Positions 1 through 9,633 are shown, counted from the first letter of the stretch. The stretch: DNA of 36,317 nt from DATLSM01 sp049585815 (GCA_049585815.1 JBAVAR010000057.1:1-36317), one strand, 5' to 3'. Made by a program: numbers and translations. The notes: generated from the sequence alone by a model not told the origin.

Positions 1-552
1 GACCAGCTCCCAGCCGCGTTCGTCGGGCAGGACGAAGGCGCCGGAGAGTTCCTGAGTGGCGAAGGTGTGGGGGGAGCCAACGCTCGCCCCACCGCCGACG
101 CCGCTGCTGGTGGCGGCGATCCGGTAGCGGTAGGTAGTGGCGGGGCGCAGGGCGCTGACGTGCTGCAGCGCGGACTGGGGGCTGGAGGCCGAGCCGAGGC
201 TCGCTTCGGTGCCCGCCGGGACCCTGGCGGCGCCGGAGAAGCTTTCGCGGGACGCTTTCAGGTTTTCCTGGTAGGCGGCTTCGGTGATGTATTCGAAGCG
301 GTAAGTGGTACTGAGGCCCTCGGGGTTGACTTCGGCGTGAAGGGTGGCCGAGGCGGCAGTGACGTCGGTGACCCAGGCCGCGCCGAGCTGGGGCGCGGCG
401 GCCTGGGCGGCGGCAGGGGCGAAGCAAAGCGCGGCAGTGAAGGCAAAGAGGGCGACAGCGCAGCGCCTGGAGGCACCTTGGGGCGGCAACGACCACCTCG
501 AAGGCGGGAAGCCGAGAAGCGCCGCCATCGGGCGGCGGCGCAGCCGGTTCAT
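1..552 (-). CDS. A4: exported fibronectin-III-like protein, N-terminal part, runs off left edge
   Basis: The frame is open from an ATG at 552 to the window edge (184 codons, no stop). The start is preceded by a strong Shine-Dalgarno (GGGGAGG, about 6 bases upstream). The product has a basic N-terminus, a hydrophobic signal segment (about residues 30-52, ending APAAAQAAA) and one fibronectin-III-like domain (about 57-167) with the TYRFEY strand and TTYRYRIAATS strand also seen in the A-type proteins nearby. The visible part ends at VLPDERGWELV, a variant of the DCRAYELVS signature that precedes the second propeller in A2 and A3. I infer that it is a short A-type protein without the N-terminal NHL propeller. 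It lies 126 bases downstream of B3 on the same strand and may belong to the same transcription unit. Function unknown. Confidence 0.8.
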   Translation of the reverse strand, partial: MNRLRRRPMAALLGFPPSRWSLPPQGASRRCAVALFAFTAALCFAPAAAQAAAPQLGAAWVTDVTAASATLHAEVNPEGLSTTYRFEYITEAAYQENLKASRESFSGAARVPAGTEASLGSASSPQSALQHVSALRPATTYRYRIAATSSGVGGGASVGSPHTFATQELSGAFVLPDERGWELV

Positions 553-678
553 GGACGCCTCCCCTCTACCCCGCGACCCGCAGGGCGGGCGAGGCGGCGA
601 GAGGGTGGGCGGTGTCGGCGGCTGGGAACTGGAAGCCGCGCGGCGACTGGGGGGTGGTCGGGGGGGTCGGGGAGACCA

Positions 679-3600
679 TCAACGGTGACTCCTCTGGGCC
701 CGGCGGCGCTTCCTATGCTTCTTGCCCTCGTGCTTGCAGGAGGTCTTGATCAGCGCTTCGGTGTCGTCGAGCTTGCCGTTTTGGCCGGTGAGGTCGACGA
801 GCGCCTTCGTCTTGGTCTTGGACGAGCAGAGGTTTGCGGAATTTTCCAGGAGGCTCTTCTTGCCGCCCTGCATTTCGAGGGTGAACCTGCTGACCGGGGC
901 GTCGGGGACGAGTTCGAAGGTGTTGCGGATGCCGCCGCCCTTGCCCGTATCGACTTTGCCGACCAGAGCTACGTCGATCTCGCCGTTCAGCGCAGCGACG
1001 AGGTCGGGTAGCCTGTGGCCGGGGAGAGGGGAGCGCAGGTAAACGGGGCCTTCGAGGGGCTTTTCGAGGAGCGAAGTTTCGGCTTTGGCGAAGCCGTAGA
1101 TCGAAGCGGGGGGGCACTTTTCGCCGAGTGCCGCGCCTTCGGCGAAGACCGGCTTGGTGCAGACGGTGCCGATGTGGGCGTTGTCGAGGAGCTCGGCGTG
1201 GGGCAGGGTGACCTGGGCGGCCGCGACGTTGGCTTCGCCGGGGCTGGCGGTGAGGACCGCTTTGAGGGCGGGGTTCTGAGCGCGCTTGGTGCCGCCCTTG
1301 AGAGAGATGGCGAGCTTAGGGGCGAAGGGCAGCGCCGGGCAACCGCCGACCTGGAAGCGTTGGGAAAGTGGCGCGGAGACGCCAAGGACAGAGAGGGCTG
1401 AGCCGGTGAAGCCGAGTTCGTCGCAGTTGGTCGGGTTGAGGGTGAAGTCGGGGCGATTCATCTTCAGGGCGATCGAGCGGACGTCGAGCGGAATGCCTTG
1501 CAGCACGGTCGGGATCGGGTCAGATTTGGCGGTGATCTGGGCCGTTTCGGGGTTGACATAGAGTGCCGTGCGGACCACCACGGTGCCGAGATCGAAGGGC
1601 CCGGCCACGGCGGGGGTGACGATCGCCAGGCTGAGCGGGGCGCCGTCGTAGGGGCCGGCGAGGTAGGCGTGCCCGGAGACGTAGATCGGGGTGGGCCCTG
1701 CGCCGGCACCGACGGCGACTGTGCCCAGTTCAGAGCCGGCGGGGCAGGAGGGGCTGGCCTTCTCTTCGGCGCCGGACTTGCGCTGCGCGGCTTCGAGGTC
1801 GGCCTGGGGGCACTCGGCGATGCCGGCGAGCTTGCCGACCAGGCCCGGGGGCAGGGTGGTTTCGACGCTCTTCATTTCCTGAGAGCCGTCTTCGCGGACG
1901 AGCTTCAGCGCGAAGGGCGAGAAGATCCCCGCCCGGGGGGTTTCGGTGCCGGCGTGGAAACGCGGTTCGTTGGGCTCCTGGGAGGCGTGGCGGGGACAGG
2001 CGCCTCCCTGCGGGCCAGCGACGGTTTCGAAGGTGGCGCTCGGTTCGGCGGGGGGACCAGATTCGGGCGCCGAGAAGGGGGTCAGTTCGGAGGTCGTTTC
2101 ATAGCTGCCACAGGTGGCCGGGGTGCGCAGAGCGCCGCGGGCACCGCCGTAGATTTCGAGCTTCAGTTCTTCGAAGGGGAGCTGGGGGTTTTCGAGGAAG
2201 CGAGTGGTGATCTGGCCGGTTTTGGGGTCGGTTTCAAAGCTGCCGGGCAGCTTGATGCGGATGCCCTGGCCTTCGAGGACGATGTAGCCGGCAAGGAGGG
2301 CGCCGGTGGGGTTCTGGTGGGGGGTGGCGAGGTAGAGGGAGCCCTGGAGAGGTTCGGTCAGCAACCGGGTGTGGGCTTCGACCGAGCCGAGCTTTGAGGC
2401 TTCGGGGCAGTGGGCGGCTTCTTCTACGTGGAGGGCGACCTGTGCTTCTGAGCAGCCGCCAAGCCCTTCGGCCGAAGCGGGGTTGACAGAGAGCCCGGCA
2501 GGGAGCTTGACGACGGCTTCCTTTAGCTCGGGGGTGGCGAGGCCGTCGACTTCTTCGTTCTGGGGGACGTGGAGGTTGAACTGGAGGCCGGAGGGGCTAT
2601 CGGCAAGGTCGGTGGTGGGGCGGACTTCGATTTCGGGTTCGAACTTGAGCTGGTTACAGCCATCGACGGCGGCGATGGCGACGGGGTCTTCGGCGTATTC
2701 GCCGGGAACGTCCCAGGAGTCGTAGCGGCCGGTGACGGTGAGCGGCGTGCCCGAGCATTCGGTGGGCATGGTGATGAAGGGCGTTTCCTTAACTCCGGCG
2801 GGACCGCCGTTACCCAGTTGACGGCTTTCGCTTTCGCACCACTTTTCGAGCTGTTCGGCGGATCGGAATTCCTCCTCCGTTACCACTGCACAGTCTTTGC
2901 CGCGCATGCGGTTATGTTCTTCGGCCGCGGGAACACCCCAGAGGGTCAGGCGGACGCGGCTGAGACCGGCCTCGACGGCGACATTGGTCGCGGTGACGCC
3001 GTAATCGGAGCCGCCGCGGATGCCGGTGGTGATCAAAATGATGGGGAGCCCACCAATGGTGATGCCGAGCTCGCCAGGATAAGGGCCCTGAGGCTGGAGG
3101 TTGTAGATGGGAGTGATCTCGTGAAATGCGCCCTCGGTATTACCGTAGTCGCGGATGCCTGCGAAGCCGACGGAGACCTTGTTGCGTTCGCATTCCTCGG
3201 CGAAGTAGTCGGCCAGCGAGCAGTGGGGAACGCCCTCGGGGTTGGCGATCAGACCCGGTGGGAGCTCGGCGGTGATGTCCTTGGGATCGTGCATGGGGCA
3301 GGTCCCGCCGGTGGTCCATGCTCCACTGCTCGCTTCAGGGTTAGCGCAGGAGTAGGTCTCGAAATTGAATTCGGTGGTGAACTGGTACGGATGGCCGCCG
3401 GCCTGGGTGTAGGGCTGACCGGCGGAGTCGGTGAGCGATGAGGCGAAGCGCAGAAGTCCGAAGGGGGGTTCGGGGTTGGCCGTGTTGGTGGCGCTGGCGT
3501 GGGCAGCGGGGGCATCGCCGCCGGAGATCTGGGCGAGGTCTTCGATCGGGCCCTCAAAGGCGGAGGGAACCGGAACGTGGACGATCATGACGAACCTCTG

Positions 3601-4107
3601 GTGGGGCTGGAGGGGGTGTGCTTCGAGGAAGGCCACAACGAAGCCTTCACCTTCTGGATAGTCGCATTCGACAGTGCGCCCAACGGCGGTAGGGCAAGCG
3701 CCGACGGCGTTGAGTTCGCCGTAGCCGAGCTCGGAGTCAAAGAAGCGTACGGCGTCGGCGCTGAGGCCGGGGGGCAGGGTGTTCTTGAGGATGATCTTTT
3801 CTGCGGTGGACATCGGTTCGCCGCCAACATTTTCGGCTTCGACTTTGTAGACGCCGGGATATTCGGAGCCGGAGAGGACGTAGTCGGCGTTGGGGGTTAC
3901 GGTGAGCTTCCAGGCGGGTCCGGCCGCCTGGGCTGAGGAAGCGTTGGCGAGCGGCACGAGGAGCGCGAACAGGGTCGCGCCCAGGACGGCACATCTCGGC
4001 GTCCTCAGCTTCAGGTGGAACGGAAGTGGGTTCTCTTGATTCACGTGGGTGTTCTCCTGGGGTGCCGTGGTAGATGCGGGCCGGTGGATGTGCGGGCGAA
4101 GGTTCAC
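679..4107 (-). CDS. B3: large exported all-beta protein (B family), basic C-terminus
   Basis: This is an open frame of 1142 codons. Residues 40-63 form a signal peptide ending near AQAA. Residues 64-210 resemble a DUF11-like beta-sandwich (PGVYKVEAENVGG, NTLPPGLSADAV); B1 and B2 lack this domain. From about 235 (QAGGHPYQFTTEF) it follows the B-family plan, with repeated segments around Cys and motifs such as LAGPYDGAPLSLAIVTPAV and LNPTNCDELGF. The end is rich in Lys/Arg (KKHRKRRRAQRSHR). The start is uncertain. GTG at 4107 overlaps the A3 stop as GTGA, but GTG at 4044 has a good Shine-Dalgarno (CAGGAGAA, 7 bases upstream) and gives a more normal signal peptide. No enzyme motif is visible. 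I infer a surface or matrix role alongside A3. The family is known to me only as uncharacterised Thermoleophilia proteins. Confidence 0.87.
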   Translation of the reverse strand: MNLRPHIHRPASTTAPQENTHVNQENPLPFHLKLRTPRCAVLGATLFALLVPLANASSAQAAGPAWKLTVTPNADYVLSGSEYPGVYKVEAENVGGEPMSTAEKIILKNTLPPGLSADAVRFFDSELGYGELNAVGACPTAVGRTVECDYPEGEGFVVAFLEAHPLQPHQRFVMIVHVPVPSAFEGPIEDLAQISGGDAPAAHASATNTANPEPPFGLLRFASSLTDSAGQPYTQAGGHPYQFTTEFNFETYSCANPEASSGAWTTGGTCPMHDPKDITAELPPGLIANPEGVPHCSLADYFAEECERNKVSVGFAGIRDYGNTEGAFHEITPIYNLQPQGPYPGELGITIGGLPIILITTGIRGGSDYGVTATNVAVEAGLSRVRLTLWGVPAAEEHNRMRGKDCAVVTEEEFRSAEQLEKWCESESRQLGNGGPAGVKETPFITMPTECSGTPLTVTGRYDSWDVPGEYAEDPVAIAAVDGCNQLKFEPEIEVRPTTDLADSPSGLQFNLHVPQNEEVDGLATPELKEAVVKLPAGLSVNPASAEGLGGCSEAQVALHVEEAAHCPEASKLGSVEAHTRLLTEPLQGSLYLATPHQNPTGALLAGYIVLEGQGIRIKLPGSFETDPKTGQITTRFLENPQLPFEELKLEIYGGARGALRTPATCGSYETTSELTPFSAPESGPPAEPSATFETVAGPQGGACPRHASQEPNEPRFHAGTETPRAGIFSPFALKLVREDGSQEMKSVETTLPPGLVGKLAGIAECPQADLEAAQRKSGAEEKASPSCPAGSELGTVAVGAGAGPTPIYVSGHAYLAGPYDGAPLSLAIVTPAVAGPFDLGTVVVRTALYVNPETAQITAKSDPIPTVLQGIPLDVRSIALKMNRPDFTLNPTNCDELGFTGSALSVLGVSAPLSQRFQVGGCPALPFAPKLAISLKGGTKRAQNPALKAVLTASPGEANVAAAQVTLPHAELLDNAHIGTVCTKPVFAEGAALGEKCPPASIYGFAKAETSLLEKPLEGPVYLRSPLPGHRLPDLVAALNGEIDVALVGKVDTGKGGGIRNTFELVPDAPVSRFTLEMQGGKKSLLENSANLCSSKTKTKALVDLTGQNGKLDDTEALIKTSCKHEGKKHRKRRRAQRSHR
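826..1260 (-). repeat. Direct-repeat copy 1: C-terminal B3 segment, near-identical to B1
   Basis: This segment aligns without gaps to 31919-32353 (constant offset 31093). In the stretch 1141-1260 I count 112 of 120 identical bases. It encodes the conserved block running from AVLTASPGEAN through SPLPGHRLPDLVAALNG to SLLENSANLC. The two copies are in the same orientation, so recombination between them could delete or excise the 31 kb in between. Confidence 0.8.
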
Positions 4108-7100
4108 TTTGCACCTCCGCGGTGGGCGCCAGCGGCTCGGCGGCGGGCTCGCTTGTGCTTCTTGGAGGCCTTCTTGAGACAGCGGTCGTGCTTGAGGACG
4201 AAGCCCTTGCGGCAGTGCTTGCGAGGCTTGAATACATACTTGGGGTTGGGGGGGCCAGCGAATTCGGAGGTGCCGAGCGGCGAAGATTTGGGTTCGGATT
4301 CGGCGGCGGGGCGGCAGGCTTCGGGGCTGGTGCAGGCCGGAGGCGGGTGCTGGGCGTGGAAGCCACCGTCAACGCGGGCGTCGTAGAAGTCGCCGATCCC
4401 ATCGGTGTCTTCGGGGATGAGGCCCGCCGTGGTTTGAAAGACGATGTCGCGGCCGGTGGAGCCGATCACCGCGGAGGAGGCGCCATGGGGAGCCTTGCCG
4501 TCGGAGATGAGGCTGATACAACCGCCGGCTTCGGTGCAGGTCCCGTGCCCTTCCTCCTCCCACTCATAGACGTCGCAGCCGGTTCCAACTGAACCGGAAG
4601 TGCAATTACCGGTTGGGTGAGCGCCGGCGTTGGTGTCGCGGGAGACGAGCGGGGCGGCGGTGCTGAAGATTACGGTCGAGCCGTCTTGGGAGATCGAGCG
4701 GCCGCCATCTTCAGTGAGTTCGTTATAACCCAGGAAGGCTCCCCCGGTCTCGATTGTCGCGGCGAAGCGGCTGTCGTTGCCGTTGGCGTCGTTGCCATCG
4801 TGGCCGAAGGAGACGCGGATCAGGCGTCCGGTCTGGAAGTCATAGCGAAAGACCGCCTCGACGTTGGAGGTCTTGTCGGGCGTGAGGCGACCGAAACTGG
4901 TGAAGAGAAGGTAGTTGCCGTCGGGGGTGAGGACGGCTGACGGTTTGAGTTCCCCAGGCCGCCACAGCGGGCTGTCATCGCCTGCTACTTCCCGGCAAGC
5001 AGGATCGGCGACCGAACCGGATTGTTCAGGGCCGGAGCAGAGGCGGGCGACGAACTTCGTCTGGCCGGATTCGGCGTCGTAGACGTAGAGGTTGTCGGCG
5101 CCCTGGGAGGCGAATTCACCGGTTTCAAACTGGCCGTGTCCGGGGCCGGATTCGCTGGGTTCGGTGGTGAGGACGCCGGTGGCGACGAAGGCGGCGTGGG
5201 TTCCGTCGGCAGAGACACGGACGACGCCCTGGACGCCGGCGCCTTCGCCGGCGGTGGGATCGGTGGCGGCGCCGGCGGAAGCCTGGACGAGTTCCTTCAC
5301 CGTACCGCCGGGTTCGAGCTTGGCGAGGTAGAGGTCGTTGGTCGAGTCGCGGTCGGAGTCGATGAGCGGTTGGCTAGTGGTGAACCAGGTGCGGGAGCCG
5401 TCTTCGGAGGCGCCGTAGTAGCGGGGCGTCGCGGGGGGGGCGCCGGCGCAGGGGGCGGGCGCGGAGCACTGCGAGGGAGGCGGGACGTTCAACTGGACCG
5501 GCGCGGCTTCGCCGACCTTGGCGAAGATGCCGAGCGGGTTGGGAGTACCTTCACCACAATGCGATCCGGCGACGTTTTCAACGGGGGCGGTGTAGAAGAG
5601 ATGGGACCCGTCGGTGGATACAAACCTCGCTTCTACGTTCCCGAGCGTGTCACTTCCAGTTTCGTAACCATCGATGAGGCAACCCGACCCATGTCCACCA
5701 AGGCCGAGGGGGACCTCGGCGGCCAGCTTCATGGTCGGGCTGGGGGTGTCGGCGCCGGAGACCTCGTAGATGCGATCGGTTGGAGGGAATGGGCCGTACT
5801 GGTCCGGGCGCGGGTCCGATGAAAGGGGGAGGTCGCGAGATGCGGTGAGGATGAATAGGTGGGACATATCGTTCGAGGCACCAAGCACTTCCAGGAAGAA
5901 GTAATACGAGCGTGGTCCCCCTTCTTCGAGGGTGACCGTGGGGGAGGCATGAAGGTTGTAGGAACCGTCGGCGAAGCCCATGGAGATGAAGCCGCTCTGT
6001 GAATTAAAGCCCTGTTCGCCCTCGAGTCCCGGGATCTGGGCGAAGAGCCAACGATCGAGTTCGGGGGAATAATTGTGCATCACCTCGGGTTGGTAGCCGG
6101 CGATGCGCGAGGAAGATGCATAAGCAGCTTGGGTGACCCAGCCGGTTTCGGTGCGGTGGGCGAGGTAGGGGATGGTGAATTCATCCTGGGCCGTGCCGGA
6201 GAAGACGCCCTGGGAGAAATAGAGCGAGCGTTCGCCGCCGGGGGCAAGCGTCACATCGGAATCTACCTCCCCGCCTTCCTTGGCGTTGGGGGTTATCTTC
6301 TCGTAGGCGCGGCAGTCGGGGACGGCGAGTGAGTTGTCTTCTTCGCGGAGGTTGGTGTTGGGGCAGTGTTCGGCTTCGCGTTCTTCGGTGGAGGAGCGTT
6401 CGGTGGTGAAGGTGCGGTCGGTGGTCTTGGCTTCGCCGTTGGCGTCTTCGGCAGTGAGCTGGTAGTGATATTCGGTGTTCGGCTCTAGACCGGTGAAGGT
6501 CGCGGTGACTTCTTCGAATTCGTTGCCGACTCCGAGAGTGCCGTGTGAGGTACCGGCGGAGTAGTTGCCGGCTTCGGTGCCGTAGTGGATGGTGTAGGAG
6601 GCGGAGAACCCGTTGGGGTTGACTTCGGCTTTTAGTTCGACCAGTTCGGGACCGACGGTCTGGGTCGTTAAGCTGCGGATCGAGGGGAAGGGGATGGTCT
6701 GGAGGTGTTCGTCTTCGCCAGAGGTGGTGCCGATGGTGTTGCGGCAGACCAGACGGAAGTGGTAGGTGTGATGGGGGGAGAGGCCGGTGAGTTCAGCTTT
6801 GACGGCCTGGGGTCCGGTGGCCGAGCCGTAATCGACTTCGGGGGTGGATTCGCCGTAGGTTTCGTCAGTGCCGTAGCGGAAGTAGCAGTGGGTATCGCCG
6901 CCTTCGGCGTCGCCGGTGTAGGAGCCGTGGAGGGTCGCGCTTTCGGCCCCCACAGGGGACGGGGGGTCGGTTTTGACTCCGAGCACGAAGGAGACTGTTT
7001 CGAAGGGTTCGTCAGGGCCGTAGGTGGCGCCGTATTTGTTTTCGGCAACGAGGCGGTAGTGATAGGCGGTTTGGGTGGTGAGACCTTCGACACTCTGTTC

Positions 7101-8732
7101 AACGCTCTGTGTGGACCCGCCCGAGATCGGACCGGAGTCGGGGGTAGAGGACCCTTCGCTGTAGGGGTTGGATGTGCCGCCGTGGTAGTGGGCGGCGTCG
7201 ACGTATTCGAAGTGATAGTGGGTTTCGATGCCGTCGGGATCGAGGGAACCGTGGAAGGTCGCGGCTTTGCGCTGGACGCCGGTCGGGGGTTCAGTCTCGA
7301 CGCCGAAGACGGCGCGGAGGGAGAAGGTCCGTTCGGAGGCGGGGACCGTACCTTTGGCGTTTTCGGCGACGAGCCGGTAGTGGTAGGTAGTCTCGGCGGT
7401 GAGGCCGGGGATCGCCGCATGAACGGCTTCGGCGCCGGAGAAGTGCGTGGCGGGTTCGCAGGGGGCGGTCGCGGCAGATTCAAATTCATGGGCCTTGAAT
7501 TCGGCTTCATCGACGTATTCGAACTCACATCCGGTGACTTCGCCGCGGGAAAGTGGGTCGACGTGGCCGGTGAGCGTGGCGGCGGCGTGGCCAGGGCTTT
7601 CGATCGGGCCGGTGCTGATCACGGGGCCGGTGAAGTCAAATACGGCTACATCGCCGGGGCCAGACTGGGCGACGTAGACGTCATCGGTGGCAGCGTCGAT
7701 AGCGACGCCGGAGGGGCCGGTGAGGGTGCCGGAGCCGAAGGGAGAACCGAAGGGCCTAGTCGATGGTTCGAACTCGGAGACTTCTGAGCCGGTAATGGTG
7801 TAGAAGAAGCCGCTGGAGGCGGCGGCGAGGGCGCTGCCGGGAATTTCTCTATGCAAGCCTTCGCCTGTCGCGCTGAAGGCTTCGTAATCGCCGTTACTCT
7901 TCGTATAGAAGGCTTCGCCGCTGGGGGCGACAGTGAAGCCGACGTCAACAGAGTTCTGATCGCCAGCGGTATGGAGGAGTTCGGCGGTGGGGCTGAACTC
8001 GTAAACGCGATGGCCATTCTGGCCGCCAACGTTAAAGTAGGTCGCGGTCCAGACGTCGCCGTTCTCGTCGACGCCGAGGCCGATCACCTCGGGTTCGGAG
8101 TTGGGGACGGCAAGCTGGCCTCCGGTTCCCCAGGAGGTGATGAGGTCGCCGGAGGGTCCGAACTTGGAGATCGTACGATCTCCGCTGTCGACGACGTAGA
8201 CGTCACCGGCGGAGGATCCCGCGGAGGGGTCGACGGCGATGAAGGACGGGCTTTCGAAGGTGCCGGGGGTGGTGCCCGCGGTCCCGGGCTGGCATTCATC
8301 GTGGGATGCGGCGGTGCAGACGTTGGCGCCGGTGGTCTTGTCGACACCCTTGCCAAACGTAAGGATGAATTCGCCAGCGGGGCTGAACTTCTCGACGCGG
8401 TGGTTGCCGGAGTCGGTGACGTAGACATCGCCCGCGGAGGGGCCGGAGGAGTTGTCGACGGCGACGTCGGAGGGTTCGGAGAGAGGGTAGGGGTCGGCGG
8501 GGGTGGAGGTTTCGGCGCCAAAGGAGGCGGTGAATTCGTGGATGGCGGGGGCGGCGAGGGCCGGTGCGGCGGAAAGGGCGAGGAGGGCAGCGTAGGCGAG
8601 GAGGGCGGAGAGGGCGAGGGCCGAGCGGCGCGGCGAAGGGACACTGCTCTCGTGGACCTGGAGCAGGGCGCAAAGCGTCGCGAAGCGAGCGGTCTTGACG
8701 GAATGCCACTTGGTGGTGTGCTCGCGGTTCAC
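4104..8732 (-). CDS. A3: giant exported NHL-propeller / fibronectin-III / TolB-like propeller protein
   Basis: This is a 1542-codon frame with a GTG start and GAAAGG about 8 bases upstream. The signal peptide covers about residues 37-61. NHL-type propeller repeats lie at about 85-370 (GDVYVTDSGNHRVEKFSPAG). Four fibronectin-III-like domains follow, at about 375-475, 478-580, 583-680 and 684-778, with FEYVD strands and TAYHYRLVAEN strands. The CPN...VPDCRAYE signature is at 790-811. A PD40/TolB-like propeller occupies about 830-1450 (VSADGTHAAFVATG, LTPDGNYLLFTS) and ends at FYDARVDGGF. The tail holds CRKGFVLKHDRC and then a Lys/Arg-rich stretch. No membrane anchor or LPXTG signal is visible at the end. 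The stop overlaps the B3 frame by 4 bases. Substrate and role are unknown; I infer an extracellular binding or structural protein that works with B3. Confidence 0.92.
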   Translation of the reverse strand: MNREHTTKWHSVKTARFATLCALLQVHESSVPSPRRSALALSALLAYAALLALSAAPALAAPAIHEFTASFGAETSTPADPYPLSEPSDVAVDNSSGPSAGDVYVTDSGNHRVEKFSPAGEFILTFGKGVDKTTGANVCTAASHDECQPGTAGTTPGTFESPSFIAVDPSAGSSAGDVYVVDSGDRTISKFGPSGDLITSWGTGGQLAVPNSEPEVIGLGVDENGDVWTATYFNVGGQNGHRVYEFSPTAELLHTAGDQNSVDVGFTVAPSGEAFYTKSNGDYEAFSATGEGLHREIPGSALAAASSGFFYTITGSEVSEFEPSTRPFGSPFGSGTLTGPSGVAIDAATDDVYVAQSGPGDVAVFDFTGPVISTGPIESPGHAAATLTGHVDPLSRGEVTGCEFEYVDEAEFKAHEFESAATAPCEPATHFSGAEAVHAAIPGLTAETTYHYRLVAENAKGTVPASERTFSLRAVFGVETEPPTGVQRKAATFHGSLDPDGIETHYHFEYVDAAHYHGGTSNPYSEGSSTPDSGPISGGSTQSVEQSVEGLTTQTAYHYRLVAENKYGATYGPDEPFETVSFVLGVKTDPPSPVGAESATLHGSYTGDAEGGDTHCYFRYGTDETYGESTPEVDYGSATGPQAVKAELTGLSPHHTYHFRLVCRNTIGTTSGEDEHLQTIPFPSIRSLTTQTVGPELVELKAEVNPNGFSASYTIHYGTEAGNYSAGTSHGTLGVGNEFEEVTATFTGLEPNTEYHYQLTAEDANGEAKTTDRTFTTERSSTEEREAEHCPNTNLREEDNSLAVPDCRAYEKITPNAKEGGEVDSDVTLAPGGERSLYFSQGVFSGTAQDEFTIPYLAHRTETGWVTQAAYASSSRIAGYQPEVMHNYSPELDRWLFAQIPGLEGEQGFNSQSGFISMGFADGSYNLHASPTVTLEEGGPRSYYFFLEVLGASNDMSHLFILTASRDLPLSSDPRPDQYGPFPPTDRIYEVSGADTPSPTMKLAAEVPLGLGGHGSGCLIDGYETGSDTLGNVEARFVSTDGSHLFYTAPVENVAGSHCGEGTPNPLGIFAKVGEAAPVQLNVPPPSQCSAPAPCAGAPPATPRYYGASEDGSRTWFTTSQPLIDSDRDSTNDLYLAKLEPGGTVKELVQASAGAATDPTAGEGAGVQGVVRVSADGTHAAFVATGVLTTEPSESGPGHGQFETGEFASQGADNLYVYDAESGQTKFVARLCSGPEQSGSVADPACREVAGDDSPLWRPGELKPSAVLTPDGNYLLFTSFGRLTPDKTSNVEAVFRYDFQTGRLIRVSFGHDGNDANGNDSRFAATIETGGAFLGYNELTEDGGRSISQDGSTVIFSTAAPLVSRDTNAGAHPTGNCTSGSVGTGCDVYEWEEEGHGTCTEAGGCISLISDGKAPHGASSAVIGSTGRDIVFQTTAGLIPEDTDGIGDFYDARVDGGFHAQHPPPACTSPEACRPAAESEPKSSPLGTSEFAGPPNPKYVFKPRKHCRKGFVLKHDRCLKKASKKHKRARRRAAGAHRGGAK

Positions 8733-8814
8733 CTGTTGCCTTTCTCTTGGAGGTAACTCTTCTGCTCAGCCGTGGTGGTGTGGACGTGTGGTCGTGTTTA
8801 GCGGAGGCGCTGGG

Positions 8815-8848
8815 GGCTCCCCGGGTGATCGGGCCGCCCCGGGGAGCC
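8815..8848 (-). terminator. GC-rich hairpin after the collagen-like gene
   Basis: There is a perfect 11-bp inverted repeat, GGCTCCCCGGG (8815-8825) and CCCGGGGAGCC (8838-8848), with a 12-base loop. It lies 23 bases beyond the collagen-like stop and 82 bases before the A3 start. No T-tract follows, so it could be a tail-less terminator or an mRNA processing/attenuation hairpin that lowers A3 expression relative to the upstream gene. Confidence 0.5.
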
Positions 8849-8871
8849 TGGGCGTGTCGAGGGGGGTTGGG

Positions 8872-9633
8872 CTATTCAGCGGTCACCGCCCAGGTGCCGC
8901 TTGCAAACAGGCCTTTTCCTTCATTGTGTTCAGGAGCGAGGGCGAGAAGCACGGCGCCGGTGGGACCCGCTTCAAAGAAAGCTTCCAGACCCGGCAGTAC
9001 GGGAACAAGGATTTTTAGGTTTTCGGCCCTGCCGATGAATATGCAGAGGTTGCCGGCTTCGGCTTTCGGACTGACAGCTGTGCCGGGACAGGCTTTTTCT
9101 TCTTTAACGAGTTTTTCTTCGCATTCGGTTCTTTCAGTTCCAGTCTCTGCTTCGCAGGCTGAGCGATTCGGAGCGGGGAAGCCTTGGTCGAGGACGTGGA
9201 CGTGTTCTGCGTCGAGGCCGGCAGCAAGCGGGATCGTGAAGGAGATCGGCGTCATCAGCAATTCAGTTTCACTGCTGACTTGTTGGTCAATAGCCGGTTT
9301 GCCGCCGACGGCCCAGGCGCCCTTCTCGGTCGAGCCTTTGGGCAGGGTGCCACCGGCGGTCCAGGGAGAGCCTTCTTTGCCCTGTTTGCCTTCTTTGCCT
9401 TGTGGGCCTTCGAGGCCTTCTTTACCGGCCGGGCCGGTGAGGCCCTGTGGGCCGGTCGGACCCGCAGGGCCGGGCTTGCCGCGGGGGCCGGGCTTGCCCG
9501 CCTTGGACTTCGAGGCGGTGGCACCGAGGTAGTGGGTGGTGGCGTAGGCGCCGCCACCGAGGGCGGCAACGAGGGCGACGATCGCGACGATGAGGCCGGC
9601 GGTGCCGAAGGGCTCGCGGAGCTTGGTGAGCAT
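8872..9633 (-). CDS. Exported collagen-like (Gly-X-Y) protein with C-terminal globular domain
   Basis: I chose the ATG at 9633, not the longer frame, because it has an almost perfect Shine-Dalgarno (AGGAGGAGA, 7 bases upstream) and gives a clean signal anchor (residues 10-31, TAGLIVAIVALVAALGGGAY). The protein is 253 aa. Residues 46-87 are 14 uninterrupted Gly-X-Y triplets rich in Pro, Lys, Glu and Gln (GKPGPRGKPGPAGPTGPQG), which predicts a short collagen triple helix. Residues 88-253 form a globular domain with a cluster of Cys residues (SACEAETGTERTECEEK, ACPG, NLCIF) that could form disulfides. It is the first gene of the left block, ahead of A3 and B3 on the same strand. Such proteins are common in Thermoleophilia and uncharacterised; I infer a trimeric surface stalk protein. 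Confidence 0.88.
   Translation of the reverse strand: MLTKLREPFGTAGLIVAIVALVAALGGGAYATTHYLGATASKSKAGKPGPRGKPGPAGPTGPQGLTGPAGKEGLEGPQGKEGKQGKEGSPWTAGGTLPKGSTEKGAWAVGGKPAIDQQVSSETELLMTPISFTIPLAAGLDAEHVHVLDQGFPAPNRSACEAETGTERTECEEKLVKEEKACPGTAVSPKAEAGNLCIFIGRAENLKILVPVLPGLEAFFEAGPTGAVLLALAPEHNEGKGLFASGTWAVTAE

Noticed and set aside
67..1011. Long plus-strand open frames opposite the B3/A4 genes
   Set aside because: They lie antisense to well-supported genes in GC-rich DNA, have Gly/Ala/Arg-biased composition, and show no signal or family motif. The same holds for the long plus-strand frames opposite A3, A2 and B1.
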